DNA of 13,650 nucleotides from an uncultured Collinsella sp. Its GTDB lineage: Bacteria > Actinomycetota > Coriobacteriia > Coriobacteriales > Coriobacteriaceae. The translations under genes were made by a program, and so were the position numbers. Positions within the stretch are counted from its first letter, which is position 1; the number at the start of each line of letters is the position of its first letter. A model generated the notes under the pieces. It ran no database searches and had not been told where the DNA came from. It saw nothing but the letters and a program-made list of their open reading frames with translations. The stretch spans positions 1-13,650 of the forward strand of contig URIJ01000040.1 of NCBI GenBank assembly GCA_900547835.1. The letters are read 5' to 3'. This document shows, one piece after another, positions 6,758 through 12,556 of this stretch.

Positions 6758-7492
6758 GTGGATGCGCATCTGGATGGGGGCTCTTCCGCCCCGCTGTATC
6801 AACAGGTGCTCGATTTGCTTAAGAGCGATATCGAACAGGGGACATATCCCGTTGACTCGCAGATTCCAACGGAACTTGAGCTTTCTAAGATGTACGGCGT
6901 GGGAAGGGTCACGGTTCGCCGCGCAATAGAGGAGCTTGTGGGCGAGGGGTATCTCACCAAGCGGCAGGGGCGTGGTACGTTTGTGACCGCGACAAAGATA
7001 ATTCGCAAGGTGCATCAGAAGGACGATGTTCAGAGTTTTACCCAAGCATGCGCTGAAAACGGCATGAAGGCGGGCGCTCGCGTCGTTGCCCGCAAGACCG
7101 TTGCCGCCGATCGCGACCTCGCTTCTTTCTTTGGCTTGGATGAAGGCTCTGACCTCATCTTGGTCTCACGCGTGCGTACCGCAGACGGCGTGCCGGTCCT
7201 GTTCGAGAACAACTACTATCCTGTCGATGGATTCGAATTTCTCAAAGATATCGGTCTCTCCAATTGTTCGATATTCGAGGCCGTGGGGGAGCGTACGGGT
7301 AGGTATCCCTGCTCGTCCGATCCCTGCAGGCTGGAGATCGCCCGTGCGGGAATTGATGCCGCCCGCGAGCTCAAGGTCCCAGTAGGGGAGCCGCTGTTCT
7401 TCATGAACGCGGGCTTTCTCGATTCCAACGGAGAGCGCTTCTGCTATGGCAGACAGTACTACGTGGGTTCGCGCTACAGCTTCGATATCTAG
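6758..7492 (+). CDS. frlR: GntR/HutC-family transcriptional regulator with UTRA domain, probable FrlR-like regulator
   Basis: This is a cytoplasmic DNA-binding regulator whose C-terminal domain senses a small effector, probably an Amadori product or its phosphate by context. The 244-residue length is normal. Residues about 12-78 form the winged helix: L-Y-Q-Q-V, G-x-Y-P-V-D-S-Q-I-P-T-E-L-E-L, V-G-R-V-T-V-R-R-A-I-E-E-L and G-Y-L-T-K-R-Q-G-R-G-T-F-V. From about 95 to 240 is a UTRA fold with E-N-N-Y-Y-P and P-V-G-E-P-L-F-F. The GTG start is preceded by AAGGGAG at 6744-6750. It is 197 bp upstream of the permease on the same strand, and the paired 21-bp repeats in that gap are its likely targets. 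E. coli FrlR is of the same class and length. The family is certain; the specific role is inferred from its neighbours. Confidence 0.85.
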   Translation: MDAHLDGGSSAPLYQQVLDLLKSDIEQGTYPVDSQIPTELELSKMYGVGRVTVRRAIEELVGEGYLTKRQGRGTFVTATKIIRKVHQKDDVQSFTQACAENGMKAGARVVARKTVAADRDLASFFGLDEGSDLILVSRVRTADGVPVLFENNYYPVDGFEFLKDIGLSNCSIFEAVGERTGRYPCSSDPCRLEIARAGIDAARELKVPVGEPLFFMNAGFLDSNGERFCYGRQYYVGSRYSFDI

Positions 7493-7564
7493 CGGCTCTG
7501 TCTCACACAGCGCTGTTCTCGTATTGCCGCGGCAGGTCCGTTTAGCGCGTAAAAGTTACCACTT

Positions 7565-7585
7565 ATAGAACAACCTAATATGTTT
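7565..7585 (+). repeat. Direct repeat copy 1 (putative operator)
   Basis: This 21-bp sequence contains ATAGAACAACCTAA followed by TATGTTT. It differs from copy 2 at a single base and lies exactly 50 bp upstream of it, ending one base before the -35 box. AACA and TGTT half-sites 8 bp apart make it a weak dyad. It is probably bound by the adjacent GntR/UTRA protein. Confidence 0.65.
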
Positions 7586-7586
7586 C

Positions 7587-7615
7587 TTGACCGACGCCTT
7601 CATGCAGGTTATACA
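7587..7615 (+). promoter_or_regulatory. Sigma-70 promoter of the frl operon
   Basis: TTGACC (7587-7592) and TATACA (7610-7615) are separated by 17 bp, close to consensus. The predicted start near 7622 falls inside repeat copy 2, so a protein on the two repeats would bracket the polymerase. This is the best promoter in the window. Confidence 0.75.
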
Positions 7616-7635
7616 TAGAACAACCTAAGATGTTT
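7615..7635 (+). repeat. Direct repeat copy 2 (putative operator)
   Basis: This 21-bp sequence is identical to copy 1 except for G in place of T at its fifteenth base. It overlaps the end of the -10 box and the expected start site, a position suited to repression. Exact 50-bp spacing means the two copies are close to the same face of the helix (about 4.8 turns). Confidence 0.65.
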
Positions 7636-7689
7636 GCCTATACGTGAAGGATTTTTGGCAAGCATCGTTGCTCTGGCAGGAGGTTAAGA

Positions 7690-9152
7690 ATGCCGGATGC
7701 CAAACAGGAGAAGCCCAAGCGCAGATTCCATCTCCAGCTTCCCCATGTGTACACCATCGCGTTCATGCTGATCGTGTTCTTCGCGGTGCTCACATGGATC
7801 GTCCCATCGGGTCAGTTCGACCGCCAGACCATTCAGACGGCCGCGGGCGAGCGAGAAGTCGCCGTAGCCGGAACGTACCAAGAGGTCGACAAGGTCTACA
7901 CCGATTCGGAGACGGGGGAGACCGTCGATCTGCGACAGGGCATCGATGCCGTCCTGCAGGCTCCCGCCAAGGGCATTCAGGCTGCGGCCGATGTCGTCGC
8001 GTTCGTCCTGCTGATCGGCGGATCGTTCGCCATCGTCACCAAGACCAACGCCCTAAACGCCGGCATGAGCCGCGTGATCAAGAAGCTGAAGAACAAGGAC
8101 ATCTTGATCATCCCCATCTCCATGATCCTGCTCTCGATCTGCGGCACCACGTTCGGCATGTCCGAGGAGGCGCTGCCGTTCTACGCGATCTTCATCCCCA
8201 TCATGCTGAGCATCGGGTATGACTCCATGACCGCGTTCATCATCTGCTTCCTCGGCCCCAACCTTGGTTACTGCGCATCCACTATTGATCCTTTCAACGT
8301 GCTGATCGCCCAGGGCGTTATCGGCATCGAGGGAAATCCCCAGCTTTGACTCCGCGCCATCCTGTGGGTCATCTTCACCGCCGCGGGCATTTTCTGGGCC
8401 ATGCGCTACGCGCGCCGCGTCAAGCTCGATCCCAAGTCCTCCATCACCTATGAGGACGATAAGCAGAAGCGCATCGAGTTCTCTGTCACCGATGCTTCTA
8501 TCGAAGAGGAGTTCACGCTTCGCCACAAGCTCGTCCTCATTGATTTCGCGGTCGGCATGGGCGTTATCGTGTGGGGCCTCGTTACCCAGGGCTGGTATAT
8601 GGACGAGATCTCCATGGTGTTCCTGGCCATGGGCCTTCTTGCCGGCATACTCGGCGGCCTGGACGAGAAGACCATTGCGGAGGAGTTCGTCCGCGGAATC
8701 GCCGACTTCGCCTACGCAGCCTGCATCATCGGCATCGCCCGCGGCATCCTGGTCGTCGCAGAGGGCGGAATGATCATCGACTCTATTCTTAACTGGCTCG
8801 TCGGACTCCTTGCGGGCGCTCCGTCCTTCATCTATACCACCTTCATGTACATCGTCCTCGGCCTGCTTTCGCTGCTGGTTCCTTCCAGCTCCGCCTCGCT
8901 GCACTCACCATGCCCGTCATGGGCCCGCTGACCGAGCTTATGGGCCTCAATCCCGGGGCTGCCGTCACCGCTCTGCAGTTCGCGAACCAGACCGTCAACA
9001 CCATCAGCCCCGTTGCGGGCATGACCGTCGCGGGTCTTGCCGTGGCGAAGATCTCCTTCGGGCAATGGTGGAAGACCATCTGGAAGTTCTTTATCTTCAT
9101 GGTTCTGTTCGGATTGGTCGCGACTGTGATTTCCGGCCTACTGCCGATGTAG
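7690..9152 (+). pseudogene. YfcC-family permease of the frl operon, disrupted by in-frame TGA and a one-base deletion
   Basis: YfcC/ArcD2-like proteins are multi-spanning membrane carriers for amino acids and related solutes. An ideal site (AGGAGG 7678-7683) precedes the ATG. The family opening L-P-H-V-Y-T-I-A-F and L-T-W-I-V-P-S-G-Q-F-D is followed by an outer loop, then F-G-M-S-E-E-A-L-P-F-Y and a P-N-L-G-Y-C-A-S-T-I-D-P-F-N motif. TGA at 8347-8349 follows G-N-P-Q-L; the same frame continues with L-R-A-I-L-W, so TGA probably replaces TGG (Trp). A second lesion at about 8893 removes one G: after V-P-S-S-S the frame shifts, and adding one base restores S-S-S-G-L-A-A-L-T-M-P-V-M-G-P-L, a typical family sequence. 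The restored protein would have 488 residues. As written, translation gives 219 residues. All other sequence looks unaltered, so inactivation would be recent, or these are sequencing errors. Confidence 0.85.
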
Positions 9153-9164
9153 GAGGTGCCCAGC

Positions 9165-10022
9165 ATGGATTTAAGCGCTTCCACACCCCGTCTGCGTCGC
9201 GAGCAGGTCGCCGGCATGAACATTCACTACATCATGTGGTCGCTCGATTACTTCCTTGATGCTCAGCAGCGCCTTGGCTTCAAAACCATCGAGCTTTGGG
9301 CGGCCGAGCCGCACGTGACGCTGGACCACACGGGGTATTTCGAGGCCGACGAGCTTCGCCGCAAGATCGAGTCCCGCGGACTCTCCGGGAGCTCCCTGTG
9401 CCCGGAGAACGTGGTGTATCCGTGGCAGTACGCTGCCAGAAAGCCCCTCCACGCGCAGCGGAGCCTCGCTTACTTTAAGCACGGCATCGAGCTCGCCGAG
9501 GTGCTCGGCGCCCCGTATATGTCCATCAACTCCGGTTGGGGCGATTGGGACGAGGACCGCGAGGAGGCTTGGAAGCGCTCTGCCGAGCACTTGGCGATTC
9601 TTGCGGACTATGCCGGCGAGCACGGCGTGACCCTCTGCATGGAGAGCCTGAGGCCGGAAGAGAGCAACTTGGTGGTTACACTCGCGGACGCCAGGCGCAT
9701 GCTTGACCAAGTAGCCAGCCCGCACCTTACTCCAATGGTGGACACTACCGCTATGGGAGTCGCCGGCGAGAGCCTTGAAGAGTGGTTTGCCGAGTTTAGC
9801 GATGGTGCCATAAGGAACATGCGCTTCATTGATGGCGACCCATATGGCCATCTGGTTTGGGGCGATGGAAAGCACAGTATGGACGATTTCGTACGCGTCC
9901 TCAACGCGCATGGGTTCGAGGGCTATCTTGGCCAGGAGATCACCGATGGAAGGTATTTCGATGATCCCGCAGCAGCGGACCGGCACAACATGGACGCCTT
10001 CGAGAGGTATTTTGTCGACTAG
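9165..10022 (+). CDS. frlC: Sugar phosphate isomerase/epimerase family protein, FrlC-like (fructoselysine 3-epimerase)
   Basis: FrlC interconverts fructoselysine and psicoselysine in E. coli; this protein has the same TIM-barrel xylose-isomerase-like fold. It has 285 residues, near the E. coli length. Similar blocks: G-F-K-T-I-E-L-W-A-A-E-P-H (36-50), M-E-S-L-R-P-E-E-S-N-L-V (159-170), M-V-D-T-T (191-195), G-Y-L-G-Q-E-I (253-259). Expected metal ligands are Glu160, Asp193, a His, and Glu258. The His position, in the segment that reads H-L-H-I-V-D in E. coli, is here N-M-R-F-I-D, so Arg220 (CGC at 9822-9824) stands where the ligand should be. ATG 9165 is chosen over GTG 9156 because AGGAGG (9151-9156) is then 8 nt away; that ribosome site overlaps the permease stop, so translation was coupled. 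The enzyme may be inactive or altered. Confidence 0.8.
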   Translation: MDLSASTPRLRREQVAGMNIHYIMWSLDYFLDAQQRLGFKTIELWAAEPHVTLDHTGYFEADELRRKIESRGLSGSSLCPENVVYPWQYAARKPLHAQRSLAYFKHGIELAEVLGAPYMSINSGWGDWDEDREEAWKRSAEHLAILADYAGEHGVTLCMESLRPEESNLVVTLADARRMLDQVASPHLTPMVDTTAMGVAGESLEEWFAEFSDGAIRNMRFIDGDPYGHLVWGDGKHSMDDFVRVLNAHGFEGYLGQEITDGRYFDDPAAADRHNMDAFERYFVD

Positions 10023-10085
10023 CGCGTAGCTCCCATTCGCGTGGGGAAGTCAACACGCTTGACGAGAAGACTCGCAGTAAACGTT

Positions 10086-10101
10086 GGCGGATTCGTCCGC
10101 C
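10086..10101 (+). other. mRNA hairpin with TTCG loop in the frlC-frlB gap
   Basis: GGCGGA and TCCGCC pair perfectly around TTCG. It lies 64 bp past the frlC stop and 6 nt before the ribosome site of frlB. No T-run follows, so it is not a terminator; it may protect or separate the frlB message. The rest of the 100-bp gap shows no gene. Confidence 0.5.
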
Positions 10102-10122
10102 GTATCGAAAGGAAGAATAACA

Positions 10123-11091
10123 ATGAACGCACATGATCTTATCGCCGACGCAATCGCTGAAAAGGGCGGTTTCGATAGCGTCTTCTGGGTTGCCTGCGGC
10201 GGCTCCCTCATCGACCTGCTGCCCGCCCACGAGCTGCTCAAGCGCGAGGCGACTACGTTTGCCAGCGAGGCGTATACCGCCCGCGAGTTCGATATCATGC
10301 GTCCCAAGCGCCTGGGCGAAAAGTCCCTTGTTATCGCTTGCAGCCACTCCGGCAACACTCCCGAGGTAATCGATGCGTGCTCGATCGCCAAGGCGGCGGG
10401 CGCAACCGTTATCGCACAGACCGACAACGCCGGCTCCGGCATCGATAACGGTGAGTGGACGTGCTGGGTATATCCGTGGGGCGAGGGAGTTCCGCAGGCG
10501 GAGGTGCCCGCCGGCATCTCTTTGGCTCTCGCTTCCGAGCTCCTGGATCAGCAGGAAGGTTATGCTGACCTTGCCGATATGTACGAAGGCATCGCCAAGA
10601 TGGACCGGATCCTGCCTGCGGCTCGCGAGAAGGTCAACGCCGAACTCTGCGACCGTTTTGCCGCCCTGTGCCAGGACCACAAGTTCCTGTATATCTTGGG
10701 GTCCGGTCCCGTGTTTAGCCAGGCCTATGGCTTCGCTATCTGCTCGCTTATGGAGATGCAGTGGCAGAGCTGCGCCTATATCCACTCCGGCGAGTACTTC
10801 CACGGCCCCTTCGAGGTGACCGAGCCCGGAGTCTTCTACTTCCTGCAGATGTCTTCTAGTGAGTGCCGAGCCATGGATGAGCGCGCCCTCGCATTCCTCG
10901 AGACCCATACCGACACTCTTATGGTGCTCGACGCCATGGAGTACGGCATGGACCAAGTACCGGCGAGCGTTCGCGCGTTCCTTGATCCAATCCTGTTCTA
11001 CGCGATGAACTGTGAGCTGCGCTCCGCTCGCGGCAAGGTGTTCGACCATCACCCGGACGTGCGTCGTTACATGGGCATCGAGAAGTACTAG
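10123..11091 (+). CDS. frlB: SIS-domain fructoselysine 6-phosphate deglycase (FrlB)
   Basis: This enzyme cleaves fructoselysine 6-phosphate to glucose 6-phosphate and lysine. The 322-residue protein has two sugar isomerase (SIS) domains. SIS 1 has V-A-C-G-G-S-L (23-29) and S-H-S-G-N-T-P-E-V (74-82); SIS 2 begins at I-L-G-S-G-P-V (191-197). The E. coli FrlB signature E-S-G-E-F-R-H-G-P is H-S-G-E-Y-F-H-G-P here (221-229), with Glu224 and His227 kept, and the end D-H-H-P-D-V-R-R-Y-M-G matches D-H-N-P-D-E-R-R-Y-Y-G of E. coli. It is about 18 residues shorter than E. coli FrlB, mainly at the N-terminus. ATG 10123 has AAAGGAAG 7 nt upstream; an in-frame TTG at 10084 has no such site. Glucoselysine and fructose-asparagine deglycases are relatives, so the exact Amadori substrate is not fixed. 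No lesions are seen. Confidence 0.88.
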   Translation: MNAHDLIADAIAEKGGFDSVFWVACGGSLIDLLPAHELLKREATTFASEAYTAREFDIMRPKRLGEKSLVIACSHSGNTPEVIDACSIAKAAGATVIAQTDNAGSGIDNGEWTCWVYPWGEGVPQAEVPAGISLALASELLDQQEGYADLADMYEGIAKMDRILPAAREKVNAELCDRFAALCQDHKFLYILGSGPVFSQAYGFAICSLMEMQWQSCAYIHSGEYFHGPFEVTEPGVFYFLQMSSSECRAMDERALAFLETHTDTLMVLDAMEYGMDQVPASVRAFLDPILFYAMNCELRSARGKVFDHHPDVRRYMGIEKY

Positions 11092-11105
11092 CGATTTTAG
11101 AACGG

Positions 11106-11142
11106 GGCGCGAAGCGCGTTGAGACGTGCGAATCCTCGCGCC
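11106..11142 (+). other. Inverted repeat in the frlB-frlD gap
   Basis: GGCGCGA (11106-11112) and TCGCGCC (11136-11142) are perfect complements 23 nt apart, in the 98-bp gap between frlB and frlD. No T-run follows. It may be an intercistronic mRNA structure; the stem is short and could be chance in GC-rich DNA. Confidence 0.35.
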
Positions 11143-11189
11143 TCTTCTGCTCGCCGTAGCCACGGCGGTTTACCTGAATGGAGATAACC

Positions 11190-12062
11190 ATGGCAGCCTA
11201 TCCTATAAGCGTGCTCGGCTTTGGAGACAACGTTGTCGATAAGTACGAGCACATCAAGACCATGTATCCCGGCGGCAATGCAGTTAACTTCGCCGTCTTC
11301 GCCAAGAAGCTCGGCGTCGATCGCAGCGCCTACATGGGAATCTTCGGATCAGATGAGGAGGCCGAGCACGTTATAGCATCGCTTGAGGACGAGGGCGTCG
11401 AGCTTCTTCGCTGCCAGCAGGTCCTGGGCGTCAACGGCGCCGCTCGCGTGACCGTTGACGAGACCGGGGACCGTATCTTCCTGGGCTCCAATGAAGGCGG
11501 CATACGTGGCGACATGCGCTACGTGATAGACCGCTTCGCCGCCGAGTACGTCAGCGGCTTCGATTTGGTGCACAGCGGCAACTACTGCTTCACCGAGCGC
11601 GAGCTCCCCAAGATCAAGGCTGCCGGCGTGCCTATCAGCTTCGACTTCTCCGATGACTCCACCGACGAGCACTTCGGGCAGATTGCGCCATTTGTGACGT
11701 ACGCCTTTATGTCCATGGGCGACGCTTCCCTGGAGGATATCAAGGCGAAGCTCGAGTGGGTGAAGGCCCTTGGCCCTCAAATCGTATGCGCATCGCGCGG
11801 GAGCAAGGGCTCCGTCGCCTATGACGGCGAAAACTTCTACGAGCAGGGCATCAAGCCCGTGGCGCCCGAGGAGCTCAAAGACGCTATGGCGGCCGGCGAT
11901 TCACTGCTGACGGCGTTTTTGGTCACCTATCTTTCCAAGAAGAAGGCCGGCGAGTGCGGCGAGGCCGCGATTCGCGAGAGCTTGGACTTCGCTGCCGGTT
12001 TTGCGGCGGAGACCTGCAAGATCGAGGGCAGTTGGGGCCACCCGCTGGTCTACGAGAACTAG
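11190..12062 (+). CDS. frlD: PfkB-family sugar kinase, FrlD-like (fructoselysine 6-kinase)
   Basis: FrlD phosphorylates fructoselysine at the fructose C6 with ATP. The 290-residue protein has the ribokinase fold: G-F-G-D-N-V-V-D-K-Y (10-19), P-G-G-N-A-V-N-F-A-V (27-36, sugar site), F-D-F-S-D (151-155) and the C-terminal catalytic loop. It agrees with E. coli FrlD at G-D-N-C-V-D, S-G-G-N-A-V-N-V-A-V and F-D-F-S-D, but is about 29 residues longer. The catalytic loop is D-A-M-A-A-G-D-S-L-L (231-240) where PfkB kinases have D-T-x-G-A-G-D-S-F; the base Asp237 is present but the first anion-hole Gly is Ala234. ATG 11190 is chosen over 11178 because GGAG at 11180-11183 lies 6 nt before it. It is last in the operon. 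Confidence 0.82.
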   Translation: MAAYPISVLGFGDNVVDKYEHIKTMYPGGNAVNFAVFAKKLGVDRSAYMGIFGSDEEAEHVIASLEDEGVELLRCQQVLGVNGAARVTVDETGDRIFLGSNEGGIRGDMRYVIDRFAAEYVSGFDLVHSGNYCFTERELPKIKAAGVPISFDFSDDSTDEHFGQIAPFVTYAFMSMGDASLEDIKAKLEWVKALGPQIVCASRGSKGSVAYDGENFYEQGIKPVAPEELKDAMAAGDSLLTAFLVTYLSKKKAGECGEAAIRESLDFAAGFAAETCKIEGSWGHPLVYEN

Positions 12063-12116
12063 TTTTTTGTCGTGGCGGGGTGTCTTGGGGCGCCCCGCAT
12101 TGCGTTAGGAGTCAAG

Positions 12117-12176
12117 ATGTCCGTTCGTGCCTGCGCGGCAGGATTTTGCTGCGCCGATGTCTACCAGAATCTGGAT
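12117..12176 (+). pseudogene. N-terminal stub of a second PfkB-family kinase
   Basis: AGGAG (12107-12111) is followed 5 nt later by an ATG and about 20 codons encoding M-S-V-R-A-C-A-A-G-F-C-C-A-D-V-Y-Q-N-L-D. This is the first strand and turn of a PfkB sugar kinase, the same place as G-F-G-D-N-V-V-D-K-Y in frlD. After it, the expected P-x-G-N-x-V motif does not occur; the frame runs on without similarity to the family to 12365. The remnant begins 54 bp after frlD, so it may have been a co-transcribed fifth operon gene. Most of the gene seems to have been deleted. Confidence 0.5.
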
Positions 12177-12232
12177 CCCCTGGGTTGCATCCAAGGGGGC
12201 CTCTCAGGAGCGCTTCGAGGGGTGCTTCTTGA

Positions 12233-12270
12233 GTATATGAAGGCAAAAGGGATATGCAATCTTCATATAC
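12233..12270. repeat. 10-bp perfect inverted repeat
   Basis: GTATATGAAG (12233-12242) and CTTCATATAC (12261-12270) enclose an 18-nt loop. It is AT-rich against its surroundings, and no T-run follows immediately. Role unknown; it lies in the 12063-12556 gap that holds the kinase stub. Confidence 0.6.
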
Positions 12271-12310
12271 GGCCTTCTTTTAGAGGGCGTTGTCCTTACT
12301 CTTTCATCTC

Positions 12311-12341
12311 CTTGCCTATGGACATTTTGTCCATAGGCAAG
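12311..12341. repeat. 14-bp perfect inverted repeat with 3-nt loop
   Basis: CTTGCCTATGGACA (12311-12324) pairs without error with TGTCCATAGGCAAG (12328-12341), leaving TTT as loop. No poly-T follows on either strand, so it is not an ordinary intrinsic terminator. It may be a dispersed palindromic repeat. A 12-bp palindrome CAGTAATTACTG follows at 12377-12388. Confidence 0.7.
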
Positions 12342-12413
12342 AGTCCATGGTCGAGATCATGGTGAAGTTCTGCGGCCAGTAATTACTGCATTACATATTC
12401 TGTTGTCACCTGG

Positions 12414-12438
12414 GAGGCTCGCTTTTGCGGGCCTCTTT
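12414..12438 (+). terminator. Probable plus-strand terminator downstream of the frl operon
   Basis: GAGGCTCGC (12414-12422) pairs with GCGGGCCTC (12427-12435), with one G-T wobble, around TTTT; TTT follows at 12436-12438. It is the first plausible terminator for the frl transcript after frlD and the kinase stub. Confidence 0.55.
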
Positions 12439-12465
12439 GCGTTGCTAAGGGGCCATGGTCTGTCG

Positions 12466-12504
12466 ATAAATAAAGCGCCCGCTTGCGGGGGAGCAAGCGG
12501 GCGC
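12466..12504 (-). terminator. Intrinsic terminator of the PASTA-kinase gene
   Basis: GCGCCCGCTTGC (12475-12486) and GCAAGCGGGCGC (12493-12504) form a perfect 12-bp stem with a 6-nt loop. Read on the minus strand it is followed by TTTATTTAT (12466-12474), a good U-tract. It lies about 50 bp past the stop of the minus-strand gene. Confidence 0.85.
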
Positions 12505-12556
12505 CGTTGAGCGAATATGTTTGCGGCCATAGCCGCTGCAGGTGATGGGTTGTCGA

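Noticed and set aside
7565..7635. Two near-identical repeats with regular spacing, considered as a CRISPR remnant.
   Set aside because: Only two copies, the spacer contains a good promoter, and there are no cas genes; operator sites explain it better.
8347..8349. TGA as a selenocysteine or recoded tryptophan codon.
   Set aside because: No selenocysteine insertion hairpin is evident after it, the family has no selenocysteine there, and the gene also has a separate frameshift.
8885..8900. Programmed ribosomal frameshift in the permease.
   Set aside because: No slippery heptamer or downstream structure at the site; a one-base deletion is simpler.
9940..11163. Long open frame on the minus strand opposite frlB (407 codons).
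   Set aside because: Antisense shadow of frlB; no ribosome site or family pattern, and frlB on the other strand is convincing.
12072..12365. Complete small protein covering the kinase stub and beyond.
   Set aside because: Only the first 20 codons from ATG 12117 look like a protein family; the remainder runs through hairpins and has no recognisable pattern.
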